Source of the DNA: Protopterus annectens
Lineage: Eukaryota; Chordata; Ceratodontiformes; Protopteridae
Assembly (NCBI RefSeq): GCF_019279795.1
Contig: NC_056747.1
Coordinates: 1,004,912,432 to 1,004,976,431, forward strand
DNA length: 64,000 nt
Reading direction: 5' to 3'
Below the pieces are notes generated by a model, which made no database searches, was not told where the DNA came from, and saw only the letters and a program-made list of their open reading frames with translations. Shown piece by piece: positions 1-10,500 of this stretch; the first letter of the stretch is position 1, and every line of letters starts with the position of its first letter. The position numbers were made by a program, and so were the translations under genes.

Positions 1-136
1 CTCTAGCCTAAGAAATTAGGTAACTCCCTCACTGCTCATTAATATGTCCACTTAATCTAATCTCTGCATCTCAATACCAACCCAGCTCAAAGCAGTTACG
101 GTCTAACAAGCCCCCAGAATTCTATCTGTCTAAACC

Positions 137-1031
137 ATGGACCAGCACTTCTCTACAAATTCTGTAGCCAGCCTGAAAATGACAGGAATCTTGAGACAAT
201 GTTAGAAGAGTCTCATGCTTTCTGATAATCATCTGTTACTCAAACAGCATAACACAGTGTGTGAGAGATGTACATATATTATGGTACTGGAGGCTACAGT
301 TTCACACACAGACAACTCAGACATCAGGATCGTCAGCAGCACACCACATACCACACGTCACCATGACCCGTCATGCTACAAATAATCCTTCATATGCTGA
401 GTTTCTAAAGAGATTAACTTGCCTAATCCTCAAAAACCACTAAAATGCAGCACACAGACACAAAGCATCCTCAGCAACACTGTCCACCTGTTAAGCCTAT
501 CATGTTACATAGTGCAAGAAGTTCCAGAGTCATGAATGGTAAGCTCATAAGGAATGCATCCACTAAACCAAACATTCTAGTTATAGCTGACTCCATTCTA
601 AGATATATTGATGTACCTCTTACTAGGCTGTGCAAGGAAGGAGTAATGGTTAGTTGCCTCTCTGGTACCAGAATTCATCAGATCACACATGCACTCAAGT
701 CTTTGAACAACAACTAAAGGTATGACTCCATCATAGTGTATGTGGGTGTCAGTGACTTCACACATACCTCCTTGGACTATATGAAGAGAAACATGATGGG
801 GTGCTCAGACTATGTGCCCCAGGCAGTTATGAGCCTAGCGTTAAGCAGCACTCTACCTTTTCCAATGATGATGATGCCACAATATAAGCAAAAATTAATT
901 GACTTCAATAACTGGCTTAGTTTTTGGTGTGATTTGAAGGGGGTCCAATATTTGTTCAGCCTGGATAACATGATTGCAGACCACATTGTTTCATTGGGAA
1001 TGGCCTGCACCTGTCCCCTCTAGGCTTTTGA
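137..1031 (+). pseudogene. CR1-a ORF1-like region: zinc-finger remnant and SGNH/GDSL hydrolase
   Basis: The first part corresponds to the CX2C-X16-CX2C finger of the sister copies, but only the second pair (C-E/V-R-C) is easily seen, near 270. The SGNH module runs from about 570. The nucleophile block reads I-A-D-S instead of G-D-S, the block II glycine is in L-S-G-T, and block III G-V-N-D is now G-V-S-D. A DGLHLS-like block V is detectable near 1,000 after a frame change. In CR1 LINEs this esterase-like domain belongs to the ORF1 protein, which is thought to act in the ribonucleoprotein. A TGA at 1,029 falls where sister copy CR1-b has CAA. This copy cannot be functional. Confidence 0.75.
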
Positions 1032-2438
1032 ATATTGTCAAAGACATTATCCACCCCATATAGCCTTTTTCTCACAATGCCAACCAGATATAGCTACCAC
1101 CACAATGAAACAAGCAAAGGAAATAAGAAGGTGTTACTTATCAATGGTAGGAGCCTAAACAAGAAACTGTACTCCCTGCAAGCCTTCCTCACTCTGGAGG
1201 AAGTAAACTTCCATGTAGTGACTGAGACATGGTTTAAAGTGTAGAGAGCACTCTGACTGTGCTGGGCTATAATGCCCTCTACACTTTCAGACCAGCCACT
1301 GCGCAGGAGGGAAAAATTTGGAGGTGTCTCAGTCTTCATTCAGAAGAGACTCACATCAAGGCTGGTTAAACATCATGATGCAATAGAGCTTCTTCGTGTC
1401 CAAATCAACATTAGAAAGGTCTCTTACCACACACTGGTTAGCTACAGAACTCCCTCTACGACCAAAGAAAACCACAATACCTATTTACAAGAACTAGACT
1501 CATTTAGTATTAAATCCAATATCATTTTCATGGGTGATGTAAACTATCCAGCTATAGACTGGGAAACCTACACCATCATTAATGACAAGCACAGAGATTC
1601 CTGGGCTTTGTCAATACAGACACCCTGGAAAAACTAGTCAGAGTACCTACTAGGAGGAATACATCTTAGACCTTGTCCTTAATACTATGGGGGCATCTTG
1701 CCCCATCCCTTGTGTATCTTCCTCTCTTGTTAGGTCTGAACATAAAGCTATCTCCTTTGAAATAAAACTGAATCCAGGGACCACTTTGCCCCTGGTACTT
1801 TTAAAAAAAATTCCATATACCAGAGTTGAAACAGCTGCATAGATGAGGCTATATTCTGTAGAAACAATTAATGGGTATATCTCAAAAAACAAAAACTCCT
1901 AGTGGAGTTTTAATATCATCAAGCTTTACAATGAAAGGTAGAGATTATTAGTTAAAAGTAAGAAGAGCAATACACAGAATGACAGACCTCTCATTATTAA
2001 ATTAAACAAGCAACTCAGCGGCTTAACATACCAAAGCAAAGTTTGAGGTGAAAATAGCCACCTAAGAAAAAGACAATTACAAGACCTTTTTTAGTTATGT
2101 TCATAATCACAGGAACACACCACAACAACGCAATGAGCTGATTGTAAATGATGTTACCTGCACTGGAGATGAAGAATTAGCTAACCTACTGGCCAAGAAA
2201 TTCAGCTCAGACTTTACCCCTCCCCCAGTCTACCTCATGTTAAATATCTCAAACAGACTCGTCACCACCAATCACACAAGACGAAGTCCTGAATGTGCTA
2301 TCAAAAGCAAAAAACACTGCAGCAATGAATCCTGACAGTATCCTAGAATTCATTTTGAACAGAATGAAGCATAATTTAGCCAAACCCCTAACAACACTCT
2401 TCCTCCATATGGGCTTCGTCCCAAGTCAATGGGAGCTG
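1032..2438 (+). pseudogene. CR1-a endonuclease and RT N-terminal fragment
   Basis: AP-endonuclease blocks are readable in several frames: N-G-R-S-L near 1,145, V-T-E-T-W (metal-binding Glu) near 1,218, G-G-V-S-V-F near 1,320, G-D-V-N-Y-P near 1,535 and R-S-E-H near 1,730, which stands for the S-D-H catalytic block. From about 2,265 the sequence matches the RT entry segment (S-K-A-K-N-T-A, then P-S-Q-W). The copy ends before any catalytic RT motif because DIRS sequence takes over. At least five frame breaks are needed to read through. Confidence 0.75.
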
Positions 2439-3074
2439 TGAGAGAGCAGGCTACTGCCACAGTGATCTACTAAAACATCTACTGTTATGAGACGTTTACT
2501 CATGCAACTGTACTGTTTGCACATAGATCACTACTGCAGTAGCCTAAGCTATATGGCTAGATTACAATACTTTAAAGAAGAAAGGAAGAAAGGAAGGAGG
2601 CCAATAAACTAAGACACCAAGAGCCTCTGAAGAAGGGTCCCAGCAAAGCCTGTTCTGGTCCAGGAAAATAAATCCAGTTTGTAGTGTTTTGTAAATGTGT
2701 GTACAATGGACCATGTTTCTGCCTCTGGAATATTTCTAGAGTCCGCCCCTTTCCAGAAAGCCACTGCAAAAGCCAGTGGGCTGTAACCCTGCCTGGAAGT
2801 GGTTTATTATGGTGAATATTACAAATGGCAATAGCATGAGACAACCACCTGGAAATTATCTATTTTGACATTGATTTACTTTCCTCTTACCTTCAAAGAA
2901 GACAACTTTCATAAAGGTTTGAGTTTTGTCTAGTTAGTTTCTGAGCTGCATGTGGGCATCTATATTCAGAACATCCTTTCTCCTTTATCCTTAGGATCAG
3001 GAATGAAAGCTGGGAGATGAATAGTCTGACTTAAAGTAAACTCCAAGACCATTTAGGCACACAAGTAGAATATG
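2439..3074 (-). mobile_element. DIRS-A, left part: terminal end of an antisense DIRS-like element
   Basis: This stretch is similar in order and content to 19,565-20,220, the outer end of the second DIRS copy. Shared landmarks are the start GAGAGAGCAG, the block around CCAGAAAGCCACTG and the segment ending in AGTAAACTC. The same element resumes at 8,041, directly after the CR1-b 3' tail. CR1-b therefore inserted into it. It carries no coding domain and is probably the terminal and 3' region. Confidence 0.65.
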
Positions 3075-3870
3075 CATACCTCACTTAGATAGAAGGAAGT
3101 TTCTCTGTTCACTGAGAGACAAGGAGCTTTGAGCAGCCTATCTGTCCCTGGAGGAGTGGTTTTAGCCCAGACATTAGTAGTTTATTGGCCATTTTTGGGC
3201 TAATTTCTATCTCTTTAATTTCTCTGCTATAAAACCCGCATTTGCAAGGTTTTTGGCTAGTATACAGCTCAGCAAGCTCCTCTTTGGTGCCCTGCAGAGT
3301 TCTGCAGCAGCAGAGAGACAAGAGAGACTTTGGAGTGATTAAATATAATTTTTCTGCATTTTCTTGCTGCCTTTAGCCAATTCCGCCTAAAACGCCGATT
3401 TCCTAGAGTTTCTGTGATTTAAAAAGCTTGTTTCAGCTACATATTGTACTTACTTTACTGCCTGCACTTTAACAAAATTATTTTTGTGTTTAAATTACCT
3501 GTTTAACTGTTGTAGGCTACACACTCAAGTGTGATAGCCATTTATGTGCATTTAAAGTGTTTTTTTGATTGTATCTTCTTTATTTTCTGAAAAAAAAACA
3601 AAAAAAAAATACTTGTTTCCCGCCTTTCTAAGCTAGTGTAGTCCAGTTTTCAGGTTAGTGCTGAATTCAGGTCTGTATTACAAGTTTCTGTGTTTGCCCA
3701 TACCTTACTTGGATAGAAGAAAGTTTCTCTGTTCACTGTGTGAGAGGGAGCTTTGAGCAGCCTATCTGTCCCTGGAGGAGTGGTTTTAGCCCAGAAATTA
3801 GTAGTTTATTGGCCATTTTGGGCTAATTTCCATCTCTTTCATTTCCCTGCTATAAAACTGCATTTGTGCA
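3075..3870 (+). repeat. Duplicated 5' UTR monomer of CR1-b
   Basis: A block of about 165 bp occurs at 3,075-3,240 and again at 3,709-3,870, a spacing of about 634 bp. Both copies contain a long shared run around GAGCAGCCTATCTGTCCCTG and end in GCTATAAAA, a TATA-like sequence. Tandem promoter-bearing monomers in 5' UTRs are known for some LINEs. A promoter role here is inference. Confidence 0.75.
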
Positions 3871-4140
3871 GTTTAGCATGCTGGGCAGCACCGGTTAGCT
3901 AGGGTATAACTATTCCCGGCTCCACAAAGTCTACTGTTCAATTTTTCCCTTGGAACTAGACAAACTTTCAGCTTAAGCACTCAAACGATTCACTTCTCAT
4001 CCCGACACTTGCTTAAAACTCATAGCAAGCACTAATAAACCTTAGCACTAGACCCCCCCCCTATACTGTAGAGAAGGACAAGGCTCTCTATTCGACCTTA
4101 TCAGCCAATCAGTAAAACAGTTCACTGTACCTATCCAGGT

Positions 4141-5060
4141 ATGTCCAATGGGCAGTTTCACGTGTACTCTCCGGTCCAACTGGTGAATCTGGGCATTTTG
4201 AGGCAATGTTACAATTGCCTCATGTACACAGACAACCCTCTCCTCCTTCCACCAAACACTAATACATGCGAGAGATGCAATTATACAGCCATACTGGAGG
4301 CTAAGCTCTCTCAACCCAAGACTGGACCAAGCAGTCAAGAGGAGAAGGGAATTACTTGTATCACACCACCAGTCTCACATAGACCTATGAAACCAGCACC
4401 GGCAAAAAACACACATAAATACACGAAAACATACTCAGAGGCTCTAAATAAAAATCTGCAAAAGCAACAGAGTCCTCCAAAGCAAATATCCAAGCAACCT
4501 CCACCCCCCCAACACAAACCATGAAACACATACTTCACAAAACCAGTGTGCCACACAATCACAGCCCTTAAGGCAAAATAACATACCCAACACACTAGTA
4601 ATTGGTGACTCTATAGTCAGGCACACTGACATCCCACTCACTAGGCTGAACAAGGAGAAGGTTACTGTTAACTGCCTGTCAGGTGCCAGGATCCACCACA
4701 TAACACAAGCACTCAGGTCACTCCAGAACAAGTACAAATATAACTCTGTCATTGTCCACGTTGGTGTGAATGACCTGAACCGTACCTCCCTGGACTACAT
4801 GAAAAGAGACATGGAGGAGCTCTCTGATCACGTAGCCCAGGCCGGTATGACCCTGACCCAGAGCAGCATCCTGCCCTCACCAAGAATAATACCACGGTAT
4901 ATAGAAAAAATTATCAATTTCAAAAATTGGCTAAGCTTCTGGTGTCATTCAAAGGGGATCCAGTATCTGTAAGCCTGGGATGACATGCTCGACAAGCCAC
5001 GCTGCTTCTTTAGAGATGGCTTGCACCTGTCACCCTTAGGCTTTCAAATGCTGTCCAATA
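4141..5060 (+). pseudogene. CR1-b ORF1 module: CX2C-X16-CX2C finger, coiled coil, SGNH hydrolase
   Basis: The N-terminus has a cysteine finger (C-Y-N-C, then C-E-R-C 16 residues later), a short helical stretch rich in E, A, K and L, and a basic Pro/Gln/Lys-rich linker. The linker frame shifts at a C run at 4,504-4,510. The SGNH hydrolase follows: I-G-D-S with catalytic Ser near 4,605, L-S-G-A, H-V-G-V-N-D near 4,765, and R-D-G-L-H-L-S near 5,025. A nonsense codon TAA lies at 4,970-4,972 where CR1-e has TCA. In CR1 LINEs this protein binds RNA and carries an esterase-like domain of uncertain role. Confidence 0.85.
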
Positions 5061-7948
5061 CTCTTGCCACCCCAAATAGTGCCTTTTTTAGGCAAGGCTC
5101 AAAAGACAAACCCACAGCTGTAAACAACACAAATAACAAAAAACTGAGGGTAATGCTACTCAATGCCAGAAGTCTAAACCTCACAATGCACGCAGTAGAG
5201 GCACTCCTCAGTATGGAGAAAATAGATATATGTGCAGTAACAGAAACCTGGTTTAAGGCTCCAGAGAGCACCCCAGTATTACCAGGCTACAACTCATACC
5301 ATACATTTCAGCCACAAAACCCGGACCGAAATACAAAAGGCGGAGGAGTATCCATATTCAACAAGGATACCCACACCTCCAAGTTAGTGGCACAGCACGA
5401 TGCTTCAGAGATTATCCACGTGTAACTAACAATGAGCAAAACTGCTATTCAAATTATAGCTTGCTACAGATCACCCACCATGTCCCAGGACCCCCACTCC
5501 GCATTCCTGAAAACACTGGGAAACATAAAGGCCCTACCAAACATCCTGATAATGGGTGATTTCAATTACCCAAACATTAACTGGGAGAACTACTCAAGTA
5601 TAAACTCCCTTGTACAACATTTCCTAGAATTTATAAACTCAAATGCCCTGGATCAGCTGGTCAATACCCCCACCAGAGGTGACAACGTATTGGACCTGGT
5701 CATCACCAATATGGGCGACTGGTGTTCCACACCGGTGGTCAACCCCTCGCTGGTTAGATCTGACCATAAACTAATCACTCTGGATATCCACATTCCGCCA
5801 CCACCCCTGGTCAAAGAAACCACTGTAAAAAACTTTTCAAAAGCAAACTTCACTTTACTTAAGACCAAGGTGGGAAGTTTCAAAGCCCCGATGCAAAAGG
5901 ATAACGCTGTCCAAGCTGCAAAATCCTTTACTAATGCACTCTACAGGCACCTACAAGAATGCATGGATCATGCTATCTCAAACAAAACCAAGACTCACTC
6001 CTCTAAGAAAAGGAAACCAGTCTGGTGGACCCCTACCATAAACAAGCTATACAATTGAAGGAGGAAACTAGTACAGAAAAGAGTAAAATCCCAAGAAGGG
6101 AAGACATCCCTGATCAGTATCAGCAAGAAACTACATTCCCTTATAAAATCACCCAAGGCTAGCTTCGAAAGAAAAATTGCCATGGACTCCAAAGATAACC
6201 ACAAGACATTTTTTAGCTATGTCAAGAATCTAAGTGGCAATTCTCAGATCTGCTCAGAGTTAGTGCAGAATGGCACAAAATACACTGAACCAACCAATAT
6301 AGCCAACATCCTGGCAGACAAGTTCAGTGCAAACTTCACCCCACTCTCATGCCCAAAAGGGCCCATAACTATACCAGAAGAATGTAGTGCCCCTGAAATC
6401 ACATACAGTGAGGTTAAAACAGCCCTCTCCAAAGCCAAAAACACAGCATCAATGGGACCGGACAGTGTCCCAGGCTGCATCCTACACAAGCTCAAAGATG
6501 AACTAACCCCTCACCTAAACACACTGTTTAAACTCAGCCTCTCCACAGGCTACATGCCCACAGAGTGACGCACAGCAATGGTTATTCTGCTCCACAAAGG
6601 TGGAGCCACAACGGACCCTGGGCACTATTGCCCTATAAGCCTGACTACCTTGGTCTGCAAAGCTATGGAGCACATCATCATGGATCTCGTTAACAGAGAC
6701 ATTGGGAACCTCCAAACACTGGAACCTACCCAGTTCGGCTTTGTTAAGGGCAGATCATGCCTCCTAAACATGGTGGACTTCTTTGAGATAGTTACCAGGG
6801 CTAGAGATGAGGGAAAAATGGTCCACACAGCCTACCTAGACCTCGCAAAGGCCTTCGACATCATTCCCCACTCAGGTATTATAGACAAGCTCACTAGCCT
6901 GAACATAAGCCCCTACGTCACGAGATGGGTTGCCAACTGGCTCACAGATAGAACCCACATGGTAAGAGTTGTGAGAGCTAGGTCTGACTCTAAACCGGTT
7001 ACAAGTGGTGTTCCCCACAGCTCAGTCCTAGGACCCCTGCTGTTCAGCATATACTTCTCAGAAGTACAGGCAAGCACAGGACTATGGCTGACTAAGTTCA
7101 CAGACGACTGCAAACTAGGGGCTATAATTGATTCTCTGGCTGACACAGACATCCTCCAAAAGGGTCTCACTGAGACAGATACATGGTGTCAAATCCATGG
7201 CCTCAAGCTAAATGCCAAAAAGTGCATAGTCATCCCCTTTGGAAAAAACAAAGTACCCACAAACTACCACATAGGTGGTAGCCCCCTAAATATGGAAGAC
7301 GCAATAAGGGATCTGGGGACCCAAGTAGATAGTAACCTCTCCTTTGATAATCACATTGCCAAAGTGGTTAGAAAATCCTTCTATTTGGCCCACCTAATCA
7401 CAAAAGGGTTTGCATCCAGATCGAAAGAGGTCATTGGGCCCCTCTATGCATCACTCATCAGACCCATCATAGAGTACAATGCCCCATTTGGGATGTACCT
7501 TACAAGACACCTGCAACAGCTGAAAAGACCACAGAAGTACCTCACCAAGAGGATCACTGGCCTCAAGCAGATGCCCTATGCATCTCGAATGAAGAAACTC
7601 CAGCTGTACTCGGTTGCATACCGCCTAGTCAGAGGTGATCTCTGCCTGACATACAAGGCCATGTCCAACCCAGAATTGATGGACATGCTCCACCTAAAGA
7701 AAACCATATCCTCTCGAGCCACACGCTCCAGGGATCTAAACCTCATCACAACAATAAATAGGATGTGCTGGAGGGATAGATTCCTGTCCCAGAGACTTCC
7801 CATGCTCTGGAACAAGATTCCAATCTACATTAGACAGAGCTCCTCGCTAACCCTCTTCAAGAAAAACCTTGATGAGTGGATGGGAAACAGAAAGTTTACC
7901 CCAGGGATCACTTCAATGGCTCTGCTGGACAGAGGCACAGGGAACTAA
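5061..7948 (+). pseudogene. CR1-b ORF2 module: AP endonuclease plus reverse transcriptase
   Basis: Endonuclease blocks: L-N-A-R-S-L near 5,160, V-T-E-T-W near 5,240, G-D-F-N-Y-P near 5,555 and R-S-D-H near 5,757. RT blocks: R-P-I-like entry near 6,630, Q-F-G-F near 6,730, Y-L-D-L-A-K-A-F near 6,835, S-G-V-P-H-S-S-V-L-G-P-L-L near 7,005, and F-T-D-D at 7,097-7,108, where CR1-e has F-A-D-D. The thumb and C-terminal region ends at 7,948. Stops at 5,423 (TAA), 6,056 (TGA) and 6,566 (TGA) are single-base changes relative to CR1-e, and no frameshift is seen. It nicks the target and primes reverse transcription in an active element; this copy is dead. Confidence 0.9.
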
Positions 7949-8040
7949 TCTAAGGGGGTGGCGAAAGCCAACACATTCCGGCTAGGCTTATAAATGTCTT
8001 CAGGCAGATAGCCTAGTACCTACCTATGAACCTATGAACC
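7949..8040 (+). other. CR1-b 3' UTR and octamer tail
   Basis: A 3' UTR of about 90 bp shares a conserved GGCTAGGCTTATAAATG block with CR1-e. It ends in repeated ATGAACCT units, the CR1-type 3' signal recognised by the element's RT. DIRS sequence resumes immediately after. Confidence 0.8.
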
Positions 8041-8221
8041 TAGGTCCTCAAAGGAACCCTGTCCCAGTGGAAAACACAGTAAGGATGAATCTCCATAACA
8101 GTTTATAACTCTCCTAGCAAATGTCACAGCAATCAATAAAACAGTCTTCCAAGTTAAAAACCTCAACTCAGCATGATGAACTGGTTCAAGTGAAGACAGC
8201 ATAAACATCTTAAGCAAAAAG

Positions 8222-8540
8222 TTCAGATGGTAACCATTTGAAATGTTGGGATCTTCAACATGGAGACTGAAATTAAAAAAAACTGAGTTACATATACCAA
8301 GTCCAAGATGGCCATTTCCTGGAATATTTCCTTTTCTCCTAGGTATGGAGATCTCGGAGTTGGTATATATAAGTTCAAGGGGGGCTTATTCCCACCACCC
8401 CCCAACATTAGGGGTGTTGGGAGGCTTGGTTCCTTGCAAAAAAATAAGTTTAAGGAAGAAGAGCAATCTTTGAGATTTGCTCTTCTCCTATGTTTTTAGT
8501 GTTTTTTTCCAGCTTGTCAGCTCTCAGCATTTGAATAAGG
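8222..8540. mobile_element. MITE-3: hairpin-rich non-autonomous element inside DIRS-A
   Basis: About 320 bp is absent from the corresponding position of DIRS-B (near 20,420). The inner core GATCTCGGAGTTGGTATA is the reverse complement of a block in the MITE at 42,654. It contains an imperfect inverted repeat pairing ATATACCAAGTCC near 8,290 with GGAGTTGGTATAT near 8,357, and a 10-bp stem (AGAAGAGCAA) near 8,456-8,485. There is no coding capacity. The ends are approximate. Confidence 0.6.
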
Positions 8541-8591
8541 AGCCACTTTAGATCCCAAGGATGAGTATCTGTTTCCTAGAAGGACAAGTAT

Positions 8592-8843
8592 TTAACACCC
8601 CTTTAAAAACCTGTTCAACTTAAGCATTATTAGAAAGGTGAGAAATAAAGGCAGACAAGCAGAAATGGCCAACAAATATAACTTAATAGAGGAATATGAA
8701 AAATCTTTGGACAGACACTCACATAAATAATAAAGAACCAAGAGCAATGAGGCCTGAACAGTATCATGGTTCTTTGACTGGTACCAACCAGAAAATCTTT
8801 TCCACTTGCACATATATGATTTTCTAGTAGGGGGGTTTCTCAC
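8592..8843 (-). pseudogene. DIRS-A tyrosine recombinase, N-terminal core-binding segment
   Basis: The antisense frame reads S-T/P-T-R-K-x-Y-x-x-K-W-K-R-F, then about 40 residues later S-S-I-K-L-Y-L-L-A-I-S-A. This pattern is typical of the SAM-like core-binding half of DIRS and phage-type tyrosine recombinases. The catalytic half (R...HxxR...Y) is not recoverable to the left. In DIRS elements this enzyme integrates the circular DNA copy without target duplication. A homologous but more decayed segment lies at 20,570-20,690. Confidence 0.6.
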
Positions 8844-9521
8844 TGACTTCAGTACAACTCACACTTTCTCAAAAATGCCTGAAAGGTATCAAATGTCTTT
8901 TTTTCAGGCAATCAGCTGAAGAGTTTCTAGACTAAGGTGTATCAAACTACCCATCTTGTGTGATTAAATCCAATCTGTGTTTATGCCTGTGGTAACCGCC
9001 TTGTCCAAACTGAAAAGAAGGGAGAACCATTGTGCCCTTGGTCAAAAAGAGAATCACCACCACAATTATTGGAGAGTCCTTCTGGCTCTTTATAAGGACC
9101 CAGGATATCAGTGTAAAGGGTGGAAAAGCATACAGGAACATTCCCTCCAGTAGAAATGTGAAAGCATCTTTACTCCAGACCTGTTTGCAAGGAGTCCTGG
9201 AGCAAAATATCTTAAGGTGTCTGTTCTGAAGACAGGCAAACAGATCTACTTCACACGTTCAACACAGTTGGATCAGTTCTTGGAAGAGAAGAGGATGAAG
9301 TTTCCATTTGTGGGGAGGTCTGTCTTGGTCCTGCTAAGTTTGCCTGTAATGTTTTGCTCTGTCAGAATGTATGAAGGCTGAAGAGTCAAACTGAGCTGAA
9401 TTGCTACCTCCCTGGCTATCATAGCAAGTCTGCAAAGAGGGTAAAATGTAGTGACCTCCTGTTTGTTTATGTACTATATCACTGTTGTATTGTCTGTGTA
9501 TACCTGCAGAGATTCTGGAGG

Positions 9522-9722
9522 TCAGAGATTATTCAATGCCTTCAAAGCATTCACAGCTGCCAATATTTCTCTGATATTTATGTGGCTCTTTCCATCTATA
9601 TGATTCTGCAGAGCTTGCATTTTTACCCCATTCAAAACTGCTCCCATCGCCGGGTCTGAAGCAAGTGTTATGACTGACTGGTGGGGGAAGTCAGTAGGGA
9701 GAATGAAAGACCTACATTTCAA
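9522..9722 (-). pseudogene. DIRS-A RNase H fragment
   Basis: The 66-codon antisense frame contains V-I-T-L-A-S-D-P-A-M-G-A-V-L-N, resembling the DIRS/gypsy RNase H entry (T-D-A-S-x-x-G-W-G-A), and H-I-N-I-R-E-I-L-A-A-V-x-A-L, matching the second acidic block with its Glu. The first Asp of the T-D-A-S motif is lost. It is a fragment between the lost RT and the recombinase segment at 8,592. Confidence 0.6.
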
Positions 9723-10050
9723 GCTATCTGGTCAATCCACCATCCAATCTCCCTCTTTACAAATTCCAGAACTGGGATCTTAATGGACAAAGGGGGTAGA
9801 TACTTAGTCCAGACTGACCTGAGGCAGCACTGTATTTTCCTCAGGTGCAGTCTGGTTAAAGGAAGTATGAGACTCACTGATGCTCTGTATTCCAGAATCC
9901 TGAGAAACTCCCTTGCAGATGCATGTTTTTTGACTGGAGAAAGTCAGGAAGAACTGTTGAAATCTCTTTACTCTGTCTAGGGTGTGAAGTGAGAAGTTCT
10001 TCTCAAATCAGAGTTCAATAAACATTGCAAGAAAATCATTTTGCGAGAAA

Positions 10051-10269
10051 GGTATACAGATGTTCATAGTTATTTGTGCATCACAGGTGGAGAGATGAGA
10101 TTAATTTATAATGTTCATATTTATGATTACAACCCTCCTGTGTTCCACAATTATCTTTTCTATGCAGATGAACATATATGACTAATACTTTATGTAAAGA
10201 TGTTCAGAGGCTGTGTAAAGTTATTGCCCAGAAGAATGATTCCACTAAGCCACTTCAAAAAGATTAGAA
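10051..10269. other. Unassigned AT-rich spacer
   Basis: I see no coding motif, tRNA-like box or tandem structure between the last DIRS-like sequence and the L2 fragment. It may be residual DIRS-A sequence too decayed to recognise. Confidence 0.4.
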
Positions 10270-10500
10270 CTAAAAAGACTCAAACACAATTGGACTAAAT
10301 GCAAACAGATACTCTTCCAGGCTCATATAACCTGGCCCCTTGGTTCATCCACTTTGTAAGAACTTCATCTCCAGTCCTCTCGCTCACATAAACAATCTCG
10401 GCATAACTAATGAGATTATGCCTAAAATATGGAAAACAGCAATAGTCACTCCTATTCTAAAACAACTTAAGCTGATTGTCACGAAAGGAGATACTGCCAG
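10270..10500 (+). pseudogene. L2-a, left piece: RT entry segment of an L2-like LINE
   Basis: The frame from 10,340 reads P-L-A-H-I-N-N-L-G-I, then P-K-I-W-K-T-A-I-V-T-P-I-L-K, the conserved RT entry of L2/CR1-group LINEs, followed by K-G-D-T-A-S near 10,485. The continuation (Y-x-x-V-I-P, then the fingers and palm) is found 1.5 kb downstream at about 12,040, so the element has been split. Confidence 0.7.

Larger units (their letters stand above)
1..2438 (+). mobile_element. CR1-a: old, decayed CR1-clade LINE (ORF1 + EN + start of RT)
   Basis: This copy aligns along its length to the better preserved CR1 copies at 3,075 and 51,341. It starts at or before the window edge and is cut at about 2,438, where the DIRS-like sequence begins just after the RT finger region. 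Frames are broken many times by stops and indels, so it is the oldest CR1 copy here. The order is zinc-finger remnant, SGNH hydrolase, AP-type endonuclease, linker, RT start. The first 130 bases are probably 5' UTR. Clade assignment is from motif order and similarity to the sister copies. Confidence 0.85.
3075..8040 (+). mobile_element. CR1-b: nearly full-length CR1-clade LINE
   Basis: It contains a 5' UTR with duplicated monomers, a cysteine finger, an SGNH hydrolase, an AP endonuclease, an RT and a short 3' UTR ending in tandem ATGAACCT-type octamers. Octamer repeats at the 3' end are characteristic of CR1 elements. From the SGNH domain to the RT terminus the sequence stays in one frame, interrupted only by four point stops. 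CR1-b interrupts DIRS-A, giving a relative age. It is recent enough to align easily with CR1-e at 51,341 but is inactive. Confidence 0.9.
8041..10050 (-). mobile_element. DIRS-A, right part: recombinase and RNase H region
   Basis: The sequence resumes DIRS-A after CR1-b and parallels 20,240-20,827 of DIRS-B. Read antisense it carries RNase H remnants (9,522-9,722) followed by a tyrosine-recombinase N-terminal segment (8,592-8,843), the order expected for vertebrate DIRS (gag, RT, RH, YR). No intact frame remains. The right boundary near 10,050 is approximate because the following sequence was not recognised. Confidence 0.65.

Noticed and set aside
4335-4752. Minus-strand open frames of 86 and 102 codons
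   Set aside because: They lie antisense to the CR1-b finger and SGNH module. The sense strand carries the conserved motifs.
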